A DNA stretch of 64,000 nt from Euryodendron excelsum (GCA_033060915.1 CM065389.1:26668001-26732000), one strand, 5' to 3'; shown: positions 47,233-60,042, numbered from the stretch's first letter. Program-made: numbers and translations. The notes: generated from the sequence alone by a model not told the origin.

Positions 47233-50200
47233 TATCGCGCCCAGATTTTTTGCACTTGAGGAAATACTCACACAAGTGGAAAAAATGTTGTACTCTCTCA
47301 TTAGAACTCACCCTCCTAGAAGAATGAGTGCGACTAAGTTTGAATTGAAAATAGATTTGAATAAAGGGCTTTTAGAAAACAGTTCGGAGTCGCCACCTAA
47401 CTTGATTAAGGTGAGTTAGGTTACCTAAAAGCTATGAATAATTCGGAGACTACACTTAGGGTTTTTGGAAAACGATTTTGAAAATATGTCCTCAAGAGAG
47501 AGTTTTTAAGAAAAACAGGTTGTTTGGCAACCTTTAGAAAACATTTAGCCCTTTTTTGAAAAATAACTCCATTTTGGTCTTTGAAATCAGTGATCTAGGT
47601 TCGGAGGTTGGTTACGTGTAGGGAAAACGCACTAAGCCATCACCCTACCCCGCCCTTTCGGTATCTACATGTCAATCTACCCTAGATTTACCTACGAGAG
47701 TCTTCAACTAACTATTGACCAATCCTATCCAGTTTGAAAAACAATGTTTGAAAAGAAATGATGCATGGGATGCAAGTGCAAAATAAGAGGGAGTTGGAGA
47801 ATAGATTTGGAAATAAATTTGAAAATAAATTGATTTGATTTGAAAGAGATTTGAAATTAGATAGATTTGAAATTGAAAAGTTTTAGAAATTGAAAGTAGA
47901 GATTTGAAAATAGAAATTTGAAATTGGAAATTTGAAAATAGATTGAAGATTTGGAAAGATTTTGGAATTTGAAATTTGAAAGAAGTTGTGACCGCACCCA
48001 TGAGGGTTGCCTACGTATCCTTTTGGAGGAATCAGGTCAGTCGTAGTTCGGACAAGAGTTCGATTGAAAATAGAAGAGTTGATTTGGAAAAGAGATTGAA
48101 TTGGAAATTGAATTGGAAGATTGAGAGATTGAACTTTGATTGGAAGATTTGAAAAGATTGGTTTTGAAAGACTTGGTTTTAGGAAACCTAGACTTAAGAA
48201 CTTCAAAAAGAAGAATTGGATTTGACTTGGAAAGATTTTGAAAGAGAATTGACTTGAATATTAGACTTGGAAGATTGGAGAAAAATTGGAATTAGGAAAG
48301 GTTCGAATTTGGAAAGTTTCGAATTTGGAAATTTTTGAATTAGGGAAGTTTTGAATTAGGGAAGTTTTCAAATTAAGAAAGTTTCGAAATTAGGAAAGTT
48401 TTGAATTAAGAAAGTTTCAACTTAGGAAAGTTTTGAATTAGGAAAGTTTCAACTTAGGAAAGTGTTGTTTTAGGAAAGGTTTTGAAATAAGAAAGTGTTG
48501 AATTTAGAAATGTTTTGAATTAGGAAAAGTTTAGATTAAGAAAGGTTTAGAATTTGGAAAGTTTCAAGTTAAGAAAGTTTTGAATTTGGAAAGTTTAGAA
48601 AACAAGGAAGCTTTGAAAATAAGAAAGAAAGTTTTGAAATTTGGAAGGATTTGAAATTTGAAAAGTTTAAGATTTAGAAAGTTTAAGAGTTTGAATTTTA
48701 GAAAATCTTGAAATTAAGAAAGGTTTGAATTTAGGAAAGGTTTGAAAACTTAGGTTTGAAAAGTTAAGATTTGAAAAGAGGGTAGAATTAGGAAAGGGTT
48801 GAATTTTAGAATTTTAGGAAAGATTTTTATGTTCAAGTTTTGGAAACTTAAGGTTTAGGAAAGTGGAGGGTTAGGAAGGATTTGAATTAGGAAAGATTTG
48901 GATTAGGAAGAGATTGGATTTTGTTTTTTTAAAAGAGAAAGTTTGATTTTGTTTCCAAAAACGGAGGATTGGATTTGGTTTCCTAAACGGGTAAATTAGA
49001 TTTAGATTCGTAAAGGGAAGATAGGATTTGGAAAGGGAAATTCTAAAAACCCTAGATTCGAAAGTGTAGAATTTTAATGTAGAAAAAAGGTTTTGGAAAT
49101 GTGTAGTTTGGGTGTAGAAAACGAGAGATTTTGGAAACCTAGGTTTGGGGCAAAGTTTGAAAACCATGTTTTTGGAAAGAAAATTAGGCTTTCTTAATTG
49201 TGAGTTCTAGGGCTTAACTTGGGCTCTAAGGAAAGAGGACTTTTGGAAAGTGCATTTTTAGAAACGAAAGTTTTCTAGAAAGGAATCCTAGGGAGGAGTT
49301 TTGGGAAAGTGAATTTGAAGATAGAGTTTTTGAAAAAATATTTTAAAGAGAAGGAGGTTTTGAAAAGTGTGTTTTTGGAAACGAAGGTTTTGGAAGGAAA
49401 ATCCTAGAGGGGAATTTTTAGAAGGGAGATTTTGGGAAAGAGTTTTTGGAAAGATTTTTGGAGAGAGTTTTTCTAGTAAAGAGACCTAGGGAACGTTTTT
49501 GGAAAGTGGACTTTGAAGAGAGCGTTTTGGAAAAGAGTTGAAAAAGGGAGTTTGGGGAAATAGACTTTTGGAGGGAGTCTTTGAAAATAAATTTGGAAAG
49601 AAGAGTTTTTGGGAAGTATGTTGAAAAAGAAGATTTTCAGGAAGAGATTTTTGAAGAGAGAGTTTTTGGAAGGTGTAAAAACATCTCACTTTCCTAAAAC
49701 GATTCTAACCATAAAAAGGCTAGAACCACTTTGAGAAAGCGGTTTTGAAAACAACAAGATTTGAAAATATGGACCATATTGGTCGCTTTTAATGTAACAC
49801 TTTCCTAAAGCAATCCTAGCCATGGAAAGGCTAGAATCACCCTAGGATTGTGATTTTGAAAACATGTTTTTGAAAAAGAGGATTTTGATGCAATTTTGAA
49901 AACGAGTTTAAAAACGATTTTGAAAACAACTTTAAAAACGATTTTTAGAAGATGCAAGATCATGATATGCACAATGCAAATTTGGGGTCGTGAACATACA
50001 AGGCTAAGGCTTCACCACATAATCAAGGGGGCCGAACCCACGTGGTCTCTGGTTAAACTAGATGAAAGCCCCTGACACGGTGACTCTCCAATAGTCTAAT
50101 CCTACACATGGACCGAGAGTCCCCTTGTTTTAAGCATGCAAAGAAAAGGGGGGGAAAGAGATAGGGGATTAAAATAGAAAAAACCCAAGTGGGTTAGGAG

Positions 50201-52103
50201 AGAGAAGAGAGAGGGGGAAGTGCGGAAATTTAAATGGAGAACCTACCTTGTATCTTGTTTATTTTGCGTGCCTTTCTTTCTTCGGTCTTTGTCTTGATCT
50301 TCGTCTTCAATATTCAAGAGCCGCCTTCAATCTTCAAACTTCAAATTGCAACTCTTCAAGTCTTCGAAGGAGGGTTGAAAGTTAGTGTAAGAGTATATAG
50401 GGGGCTAGGGTTTAGTGTGTGGTGGCTAGGGTTTGGAAAACCTAGGGAAGCTAGGATTTAGGAGGTGCTCGAGCTCTGTATATCGAAATATAGGATTTTT
50501 AGATTGAGTTTACAGACCCTATTCACTCTGGAAGAGGCTCTGTATTTATAGAGGTTGGACAAACCTAGCGCCTGTTGCAGTAGCGCCAGGCCAAACTTTA
50601 CACTGGTGCCACTAGGAGTGGCGCCAGGCCATATTTTGGCTTGGGGCCACTACTAGTGGCACCAGCCATTTAGGAAATGATTAAGGTCGGCAAGCAATGT
50701 ATCTTTGACTAGATTTGGCCGCCCGTACTAGTGACTACCATGTAATTTTTAGTCTGGCTTCACTAGGAGTGACTCCGAAAAGTCTGGGAATGATTTGAAG
50801 AAGCCGGGAATGACCCGGAAGATCGAAAAAGAGCAGGAACACTTAGAATAGTGTCCCGGAGGTATTTGACTCGAAAAATGAGGATAAGATGTGTCGGAAG
50901 GGTTGACCGGGCATTTCGGGGCAAAATGGTTAACCGAATCGGGAAGCTGCTAGGACAGACTTCGACTACCCCGGAAGAAGATTTGGGATTTGGAAACATT
51001 ATTTAGAATGTTCCCACAGGTTACCGGTTTGATTCCCAGAGCCGGTGTGATCGGAAAAGAAGACCGGCCCAAACGGTCATTTTGCACCGGGTTTGCCGGA
51101 ACTGACTTGGAATAATCCGGAAAGGTAAAAAGAGGTTGAGAACACTATAAAAAGTAGTCTTAGAGGATTACTGGTTTGATAGCTAGAGCCGGTGTGGTTC
51201 CCAGGGCGTTTAGATGCCTAGGGGCACAATGGTCATCTTAACCGAAAAGTCACGGAAAAGGCCCAATGGGCAGTTTGGTCATTTTTCACCGAAGTGGGCT
51301 TGCAGGCACTGGCGTTGACCTGGGTTTTGAGTGTTTCCTCCACTCTGACGACGGTCGTCGTGACACAGGGGTTTGTTGGCAATTCCCTATATCGACCTAT
51401 TTACGAGTATTTCCGCTACTCGAACGGTTGTGATGTTTACGAGTATTTCTGCTACTCGGACCGTCTTGAGGAATAAACTGTCTCGAGAGAGGGATTGGAA
51501 AGGAGACTTACCGTCTTTGAAAAGACGTGCCTGATTTGAAACCGTCTCAAGGAATAAACTGTCTCGAGAGAGGGATTGGAAAGGGGACTTATCGTCTCCA
51601 AAAACACGCGTCTGATTTGGAACTGTCGCGAGGAATAAACTGTCTCGAGAGAGGGATTGGAAAGGGGACTTACCGTCTTCGAAAAGACGTGCCTGATTTG
51701 GAACCGTCTCGAGGAATAAACTGTCTCGAGAGAGGGGTTGGAAAGGGAACTTACTGTTTTTGAAAAGACGTGCCTAATTTGGAACTGTCTCGAGGAATAA
51801 ACTGTCTCAAGAGAAGGATTGGAAAGGGGACTTATCGTCTCCGAAAAGTCGCGCCTGATTTGGAACTGTCTCGAGGAATAAACTGTCTCGAGAGAAGGGT
51901 TGGAGTTGGAATTGGAAAGAACAATGCCCCTAAGGGCATTTCAGTCATTTTGCCTCCATTTGGCCCTGGTGGGCCTTCGAAGCGATGGACAGACAGGATT
52001 TGGACTTAAAAAGTTGGTTTCGGTTGGAATATGCCCACAATTACTTGAACACAAGTCTGGACGGAGTGTAGACTACCGAGCGTTCAAAAACGGGGTGCTT
52101 ACA
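47233..52103 (-). mobile_element. Element F: solo type 1 LTR (4871 bp) with target duplication GGCGT
   Basis: TATCGCGCCC...GGGGTGCTTACA on +. GGCGT flanks it at 47228-47232 and 52104-52108, and the E LTR is continuous on both sides. A complete single LTR with target duplication and no internal DNA indicates LTR-LTR recombination. The + terminus TG has become TA. TATA at 50543-50550; six 81-bp units (51464-51950). Confidence 0.9.
51464..51950. repeat. 81-bp minisatellite, 6 copies (F)
   Basis: Starts at 51464, 51545, 51626, 51707, 51788 and 51869. More CTGATTTGGAA variants than in H. Confidence 0.92.
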
Positions 52104-52108
52104 GGCGT

Positions 52109-54838
52109 TTTCTAGGAAGGAAACCTAGGGAGTGTTTTTTTAGGAAAGGAATTTTGAGGAGAGTGTTTTGGACAGGAGTTTAAAAATAGATTTTTGAAGA
52201 GAGTTTTCGAAAACAATTTTTGGAGGAAGAGTTTTTGGAAAGCATATTAAAAGAGAAATTTTTGAAAATAGAGTTTTTGGAAAGTATGAAAACATCTCAC
52301 TTTCCTAAAGCGATTCTAACCATAAGGAGGTTAGAACCACTTTAAGAAAGTGGTTTTGAAAACAACTAGGAGTTGAAAATATAGACCATATTGGTCACTT
52401 TAAATGTAACACTTTCCTAAAGTAATCCTAGCCATAGAAAGGCTAGAATCACCCTAGGATTGTGATTTTGAAAACAAGTTTTGAAAAAAGAGATTTTGAT
52501 GCAATTTTGAAAACAAATTTGAAAACGATTTTGAAAACCACTTTGAAAACGACTTTGGGAAGAATGCAACAATCATGATATGCACAATGCAAATTTGGGG
52601 TCGTGAACATACAAGGTTAAGGCTTCACCACATAATCAAGGGGGCCGAACCCACGTGGTCTCCGGTTAGACTAAAAGAAAGCCCCCGACACGGTGACCCT
52701 CCAGTAGTCTAATCCTACACATAGACCAGGAGTCCCCTTGTTTTAAGTTTGCAAAGAAAGGGGGGAAAGAGATGAGGGATTAAAATAGAGAAGACCCAAG
52801 TGGGTTAGGAGAGAGAAGAGAGAGGGAGGAAGTACGAAAATTTAAATAAGAAGCCTACCTTGTATCTTCTTTATTTTGCTTAGCTTTGCGCGCTTTGCTT
52901 TGCTTGTTTTGTTTCAATCTTCACTTCAATCTTCAAGAGTTCGTCTTCAATCTTTGAACCTTCAAATTGCAGCCCTTCAAGCCTTCAAAGGAGGGTTAGA
53001 GGCTAGTGTATGAGAGTGTATAGGAGTGTATAGGAGGCTAGGGTGTGGTGTATGGTGGCTAGGGTTTGGAAGACCTAGAGAAGCTAGGGTTTTGGGAGTG
53101 TACGAGCTCTGTATATTAAGAATTAGGGTTTTTAGATCGATTTTGCCAACCTCTTTCACGCTGGAAGAGGCTCTGTATTTATAGAGATAGGATAGACCTG
53201 GCGCCTATTGTAGTGGTGCTAGGCTAAATTTCCTCTTAGCGCCACTAGGAGTGGCACCAGGCTATTTCTTGGCTTGGCACCACTAGTAATGGCGCCATCC
53301 AATTAGGAAAGTTTTAAGGTCAACAAGCAACATATCTTTGGAAGATTTGGGCACCTGTACTAGTGACTACCATGCAATTTTTAGCCTGGCTTCACTATGA
53401 GTGACTCCGGAAAGTCCGAGAATGAAATGAACGTGCCAGGAATGACTCTGAGAGCCGAAAAAGGGCAGGAACACTTAGAATAGCGTCCCAGAGGTATTTG
53501 ACTTGAAAAATGAGGATAGGATGTGTCGGAAGGATTGATTGGGCCGTTAGGGGCAAAACGGTCAACTAGGCTGGAAAGCTACCGGGACGGACCTGGAATG
53601 TCCCGGAAAAAGACTCGAGATTTGAAAAGATTATTTAGAATGTTCCCAAAGGTTTCCGGTTTGATTCCTAGAGCCGGTATGGTTGGAAAAGGGGACCGGC
53701 CCTCCAAGGGCAAAACGGTCATTTTGCACCGGGTTTGCTGAAACTGACTCAGAATGATCTGAAAAGATAAAGAAAGGTTGAGAACACTATAAGAAGCATT
53801 CTCGGGAGGCTACCGATTTGATACCCTGGGCCGGTGTGGTTTCTGGGGCATTCGAATGCCTTGGGGCAAATTGATCATCCTAACCGGAAGGTCTTGGAAT
53901 TGGCTCGAAACTAACTAGAAGGAACCTAATCATGCCGGATTGCCTTTAAGACAATCTTGGAAGGTTGGACTTACCATTCTGAGGATTCAAATGTGTTCTC
54001 GAGAAACGTGCCGAAAAATGGCCCTAAGGGCAGTTTGGTTATTTTTCACCGAAGTGGGCTAGCAGGCACTGGTGTTGACCTGGGTTTTGAGTGTTTCGGC
54101 TACTCTGACGGCGGTCGCGTGACACAGGGGTTTGTTGGCAATTCCCTACATCGACCTGTTTGCGAGTATTTTCGCTACTCTAACGATTGCAATGCTTGCG
54201 AGTATTTTCGCTACTCTGACGGTTCGCGATCGTTCCCGAGACTGCCTGATCTCGGGAAGCTGCTAAAGGGACTTAGCGCCTGAGAATCAACTTTCTTAAA
54301 AGGCATGCCTAAACAGACATTTCTACATTGGCGGGCTAGCAAGCACCAAAGGTGGATCGTTCTACCATCTAGAGGACTTGGGGTCTTGTCCCGATCGACA
54401 GGTTTAAAGGGACTTACCATTTTGAAGAGATTTTTTTTTAAAAACGTGTCAGACTATCTTTAGGAATCAACTGTCTCGAGAGAGGGATTGGAATTGGTTT
54501 TGGACTTGGAAAGAAGACTTACCGTCTTTGGAAAGACGTGCCTGATTTGGAATTGGAAAGGGGACTTACCGTCTTCGAAAAGACGTGCCTAATTTGGAAT
54601 TGGAAAGGGGACTTACCGTCTTTGGAAAGGCGTGCCTAATTTTGGAATTAGACCAAAGAATGCCCCCAAGGGCATTTTGATCATTTTGCCTCTAGTTGGC
54701 TCGGCGAGACCCGCGAAGTGATGAATTGACAGGATTAGACTTAGAAAGTTATTTTGGATTGAAATATGCCCATAATGACCTAAACACAAGTCTGGACGGA
54801 ATGGAAACCGCCGAGCGGTCAAAAATGGGGTGCTTACA
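52109..54838 (-). mobile_element. 3' LTR of E, part 2
   Basis: Resumes the LTR after F and ends GGGGTGCTTACA at 54838. TATA at 53176-53183, GGCGCC palindromes at about 53205-53300, short 47-bp array at 54490-54650. Confidence 0.8.
54490..54650. repeat. 47-bp repeat, 3 copies (E LTR)
   Basis: Unit GGAATTGGAAAGGGGACTTA followed by CCGTCTTCGAAAAGACGTGC. It is the 81-bp unit without its 34-bp CTCGAG-containing part (81 - 34 = 47). Confidence 0.8.
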
Positions 54839-54880
54839 ACTGCCTCTCTTTTTCTGTCTTTGCTTGTCAAAGATAGAAAA
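54839..54880 (-). promoter_or_regulatory. PPT and hairpin of E
   Basis: Minus reading AAAAAGAGAGGCAGT at the LTR border. Hairpin arms 54850-54862 and 54868-54880 pair with one change (T for C in the second arm on +). Confidence 0.65.
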
Positions 54881-55302
54881 CGATAAAGTAAGGGCCCCAT
54901 GTTGACCGTGAGGCAGTCGGAGGGACAGACTTTAAAAAAATTTTAAAACGGGAGTCAAAAATGGATGTTGGGCCCCAAAAGGCCTTCGAAAACAAGTTTT
55001 GGTGGGAAAAAGGGTAGAACTGCCCAAAATTTGGAAATTGGCGCCACTAGGAGTGGCACCTTTGACAAAAAGAGCTTGGCGCCTCTGCTAGTGGCACCAA
55101 GCTTGGAGTTAAAACCAGAAAAATTATGGTTCGAATATTTGCGTTATTTGGGAGAGTTTTCGCAAATCAGAGAGAAGTTACGAGGAGACCGACTTGGACA
55201 TTGAAGGAGCACCTCTTGGAGACCATGGGTGGTTGTTGGAAGGAGACCACGCCGCCGGAAATGTCGCCAGAAGAGAATATTTCGCTGGAAAACTTAAAAA
55301 AA
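54881..55302 (+). other. Putative 5' UTR exon and promoter of the antisense gene (E)
   Basis: GGCGCCACTAGGAGTGGCAC palindrome near 55041 and a second GGCGCC...GTGGCACC pair to about 55105, then GAAGGAGCACCTCTTGGAGA, CCGCCGGAAATGTCGCC and a weak donor AAAAAAA|GTGAAT. Collinear with 20282-20689. Confidence 0.4.
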
Positions 55303-56185
55303 GTGAATTTTCAAATTTTTATTGATTTTGATGTGTAGAATTCCGTTTGAGTTGTGTGAATAGTGAAAATTGATATTTTAATATATTTTGAACATTATGG
55401 TGATATTATTTTTGCATTTTGGTACTTGTTTGATTGAATTTATGTGATTTTATGTGATTATGTGAAGAGGATTTTTTGTAGGAATTGGGGGTTTGTTCCT
55501 ACAGGCTTGGGCATTGGGTTTTCTGGCTAGATTTTTGTACGATGTGCCTTAGAAAAATGTGTTTAACAACCGTGTAAAGTTTCGTGATTTTTAAAAACTC
55601 GGTGAATTTTTTATTTTTTTTGAAAAATAAGAAAATACTTAGAAAAATTGAAAAATTCAAGAAATTGATGGATTTTTTAGAGTTTGGAACTTTGAAAAAT
55701 GTAGGGATATTTTCAGAAAACATTTGAAATAATTTTGAGGAATTTTAGGTCAACTTGGAAAACCATTGATTTATTGGAAAAGTAAAACATATGTTTTGAA
55801 AATTTCAAAAAATTGAAAAGTGTGCGCGGGTGCTGATGTTAAGTGATTATAACATTAAAAAGTGCACATTTTGTATTTTGTGTTAATGTCATGGGTGTTG
55901 TAGGGGCCATTTTTCAACGGGACTTTGTCGAAATTTTTAGAAATTAGAGAAAGAGTTAGAAAAGGTTCAGAAATAAAATCTTGTTGAAGGAAAAAGACAG
56001 AAAACCCTTGAGATTTGACTTTGAAGTTGGAAAATCGAAAGGGGTAGGAAATTTCTTTTGACTTATCATTTGAAATCTCTTTTTTTTTATTATTTTTTTT
56101 TGCGTTAGTTGTTTATTTTATTTTATTATTATTTGAACTGCCTGTATGGTGTATTATCACCTCTTACCTTAGCTTACCTTTTCAG
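55303..56185 (+). other. Putative intron of the antisense gene (E, 883 bp)
   Basis: GTGAATTTTC...TTACCTTTTCAG|GATGG; T-rich, no ORF, aligned with the 888-bp intron of H. Confidence 0.45.
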
Positions 56186-58033
56186 GATGGCAAATGCGGG
56201 TGATGATGGCTTTGAGAGGAGACGCTGCTCGGGGAAGGTGGCTCGGACAGATTCCACATTGCGGCTCTAGTCGGTCTAGGGCTAGTAGACGGTCTACTGG
56301 GCAGGCAGCGTCTAGTCAGAGTGGTTGGGGGAGTGGGCCACTTGTCGACCCCTTTCCCCCAATTGAGCAGGCTTTCGTAGAGGAGATTGGCGCAGAGGAG
56401 GAGGTATCGGGCCTTAGGGATCAAGTGACCGGTTATGGAAGAGCCTCTTCCAGGCATAGGCAGACAGACGTTGACTTGGGAGATCTACAAGTACCGGATA
56501 TTCCCCCACTCGGGGATTTGGCTTATCACCCCAACGTATACTCTAGACAGCATTTGCCCCCTCCTCGAGACACACAGCTTTTAGAGGGGCTGTTCATCAA
56601 GTCTTCGTGACCATGCAGCGAGCTGCCCCATCATCGTGCCTTCTTGGCTGAGATCAGATTCGGAGCCTTCATGGGGTTATAGGCCAACCACCTGAACCGA
56701 CATTTGGTACTGGCACTGGTTGAGCGGTGGTTTGGAGAGACCAGGACCTTCCATTTTGTCGGCTTCAAGTTAGGTCCCACTCCCTTGGAGTGGGTGATCA
56801 TCACAGGGCTTTCCTTCGTTGGCTGGTGAATCACCCTGTAGTCAATCGGTAGGGACAAGGCCTGTTTGCTATTGGACTTGCCTCCTCCTGAGCGTTCTGC
56901 CTTCCCAGTCTCTTGGATCAGTCAGGATGATTGCACCTTTGCTGCTGAGCCATCGCTTGCCAGGCGGGACAATATGAGACGGCGACTTATTTTGTACATC
57001 ATCTTTAGCTGCTTTTGCAACAACAACAAGTTGCTCGTGCCATGTCGGTTGGTGAGTATAGTGGCTGATCTTGACGCTTTATCTAAGCTGGACTGGGGGT
57101 CCTTCTCCTTTGGCTGCTTCCTTCGGTCGATGTGGTTCCGAACTTCTTCCCGTTGGGGTAGCATGACTGGTTTCTGGCCTTTTCTCGTCTGGTGGAGCTA
57201 CGAGTACCTTCCTATTCGTCGCCCTACAGTTGTTAAGGATGACCTCTATCCTCGTGCTTTGAGGTGGGCTCGTGACCGGGTAGCCCAGCGATCGGAGATT
57301 ACCAATTTTGTGACACTCCGGGCTAACTTGGAGCTAATTGAGGCGAGGGATATGACTTGGCGACCCTTCATTGGATCAGTTCATTATGAGACAGTCTGGT
57401 ACTTGGTCCCGTTGTCCCTGTCGAGAGCTGCTTTTCTCAGTGATGACACTTGGGAGTCCTATCTCGAAGAGCGACACTGGCGGTAGTTTCATAAGGAGTT
57501 CCGATCAGCAGGAGCTCCGCCAGAGTATATGTTTGGAGCCTTGGTGGCGGGAGTGCCTATCCCCTATCAAGAGTGTCAGCCAGGTGCTGAGTTCCTGCTT
57601 CCCCCAGATACAGATTACGCTGCAAACTTTGGGCCTTATTCGGTCACTGCCTTCGCCCGGTTTGAGGTAATAGTCGGCGGGTACGCTGTTGGCTAGGAGG
57701 TGGTTGACTTGTGGTGCCGTGACGGAGGATATGTGCCCCAGGCGGAGTTTACTGCTGTGAGAAACTAGAGAGATCAGTACCAGATGGAGCAGGATAAGTA
57801 CCAGGCCGAGGTAGCTTCCTTGACAACTCGGTTATCTCAGCTGGGTGGTGGGGGGGTATGTTATTCTTTCTATGCTTCTTCTATTCACTCTGCTGTTGTT
57901 TAGTTCTTCTTTCGTACAGCTAATTTCGGTTCTATCTTCCCTGCAAGATGGCGGTGCTTCGAGTAGTTATCCACCTCCTCCGATGCTGGGTTTCGAGGAT
58001 TTCGATCCAGATGACATTGACTTCGACCTATGA
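56186..58033 (+). pseudogene. Antisense plant mobile domain (aminotransferase-like, PMD) gene, decayed
   Basis: One reading frame runs from about 56194 to 57855 without any frameshift and is broken by seven stops: TGA at 56608 and 56827, TAG at 56680, 56839, 57484, 57694 and 57766. Domain order: S/R/G-rich N-terminus with GRWLGQIP; PMD start (LVERWFGETRTFHFVGFK, then TPLEWVIITGLSFVGW); PMD core (DLDALSKLDWGSFSFGCF, LVWWSYEYLPIRRP, then MTWRPF); coiled-coil-like tail (RDQYQMEQDKYQAEVASLTT). A possible short intron (57856-57946) leads to an acidic end FEDFDPDDIDFDL, stop 58031-58033. PMD proteins occur in plant host genes and as extra ORFs of Ty3/gypsy elements. The strand is opposite to gag. 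Exon junctions are uncertain. Confidence 0.72.
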
Positions 58034-58600
58034 CAGATGCCCCTTGTGGGGGCTTCGATCTTCTTTTGCCCCTATTCCTGAGATGTATTTATGTTAGACA
58101 ATTTTATTTTGTAATCTATGTACAAAGATGGATATTTATGGTATTCTAGATGCATGGAGAGACAGATGCATTTATGATCTTTACAGCTAGGCATATGATC
58201 AGATGCATGTGATGGATGATGATGTTAGGCATCTATTGTATGAGTTGATGTTGGTGACTTCTGTTTTTTACATGGAGTTATACCCTATGTGTGCAAAACT
58301 CATGCTAATTGTTTTTTTTTTTCATTTTTATATGCACATATTAGAAATACATTAACTAATAGAATGACAAAGGGTGATGTTAAACTTGTGGTCTTTGGAA
58401 TGGTAACTTCTTCCTTTTCGAGGGTCTAGCCTCTCCTCTGGCTCAACCCTACCTTGATTGGATGATAGCACTTCGAATCTTTCTCAACCTTTTGACCCTC
58501 TCCGATTCTCTATTTCAGGGTTAGTGTATGGGGTTACTGGGCTGAAACTCTTGACTCTCGGGATTTTAGCAACATCTTACCTGGCCTTTTGCAAAGTGAT
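58034..58600. other. E interior, no gene
   Basis: AT-rich DNA with ATGCATGTGATGGATGATGA-like stretches near 58200 corresponding to the ATGAATGC arrays of H and B. Short frames only. Confidence 0.5.
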
Positions 58601-58930
58601 AAGTGGCCAGTCCTTTCAATCTGAGGAGACTTTGTTTAGGACCATAATGTAGGCCAGGTTATGGGGTTTTCGAAACAACAGGATATATAGGCCCAAATTC
58701 GAATGTTATTTTTAGTAGGGTTTAGATCCATACCGTCCTTGACTATTTTCTCCATAGGGTTAGCATCCTTCTTGGCTTTGGCAGCGTGTTCAGCTCATTT
58801 AGATCAAGCAATCCATTTTCAATCAGAGTGGACTTTAGTATGGTTGTAATAGGCCATGGTTTTGGGGTTTTGCAAGAAAGGATAAAAGCTCAAACCTATT
58901 GTTTCTACTGGGTTTCTTTGTAGCCTAGGA
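58600..58930. repeat. About 200-bp degenerate repeat, 2 copies (E)
   Basis: TCTGAGGAGACTTTGTTTAG at 58619 and ATCAGAGTGGACTTTAGTAT near 58820, each with GGACCATAATGTAGGCCAGG-like or TGTAATAGGCCATGG sequence. Counterpart of 23090-23900. Confidence 0.55.
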
Positions 58931-60042
58931 TCACCTTTAAATTTCCTTCTTGCTTTGGCTATATACTTTTCAAGGTGAAAATGACTCTTCTCTTTCACCC
59001 TTTCTATATGCTTTTTGAGATAAACATGACTTTCTTTTCTTTTTATTATGGCACAATCATAGTTTTCTTCAGGCCTTTCCTTAAAGGTTTTTTTTTTTTT
59101 TCGGTCTCTTGCCCCTTGGCAACTCTTTTCCTACACTTTCTCCTTTCTTTTCCTTCATAAAATGAATAATTCTTCAACCCTTTTTCCTAAGATCTTTTTC
59201 TTGGCAATTCAATCTACCCAATAGGGTAGTGATCCTTAGGTTGAGGTTTTGTCAAAGAAGGTAAATGGCTCAACGAGTTTGGCAAAGGGTTGCTTTTGAC
59301 TATATGGGAAATGAAATGAAAGCCTCTCTTTACTTTGAACTAGATTTCTTGATCTATAAAGCTTTCTGCGCTACCCTAAGACGATAGAAGAAGGATACCA
59401 ATCCTAGAGTTCTCAACTATTGTCTGCCTCAGTGTGGGGAGGACAGTCTTGGATTAGGATTGACAAGGAAAACTTTTTCTTTCCCCGAGGCACTAGGGGT
59501 TAAGCAAAGGGAATATAAGTACATTTGTTTATTTATTTAGTTATTTATTCTTTTATTTATATGTGGAAAAGTGAAAGATGGCTCCTCTTCATTTTGATAG
59601 ACTGACCACACATCGCTTAGCTTCAGTGTCTTGTAAGTGTCGTCTTTGGGTAGTATCCTCACTCATCCTTATCCTCTCTTTCTCTGGAAAGCTGATCATT
59701 TGGTGAGTAGTTAGCTCATGCTATCATCCTCTCAAGTCAAATCATTCCATGAGACAAGTCATGCCCCTTTGCATAAGAAGTAGCTATCATTCCCAAAAGA
59801 CATATAAAATAGTAGCAGTGAATAAAAAGACTTAATCATTTTATAATATTAGTGAAAAGCATATAGTCCTTGATTGACAGAAAAAGAAATGCATATTTTA
59901 ATTTAAGAGCAAAAGGTAAAGGGATAGAAAGAAAGTGGATGAAAGCACCCTTCTCTTGTACGCTTCTGAAGGGGTTCCCTTTTAGCAAGGCTTTGGGATA
60001 ATGCCCACATCTTCGATGCTCCATTTGCGACCCGAGTCTTCA
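58931..60042. other. E interior, repeats related to H, no gene
   Basis: Collinear with about 23890-24830 of H (AGTGTGGGGAGGACAGTCTT near 59433). A minus-strand frame 59836-60024 may be a degraded continuation of the gag reading but has no recognised domain. Confidence 0.45.

Noticed and set aside
56922..57164. Minus-strand 80-codon frame inside the PMD region
   Set aside because: Shadow of the + strand PMD frame, without domain.
57856..57946. Firm call of an intron in the 3' part of the PMD gene
   Set aside because: GT at 57856 and AG near 57946 are plausible, but the donor lies in a G-run prone to slippage and the reading phase does not join cleanly; left as a possibility only.
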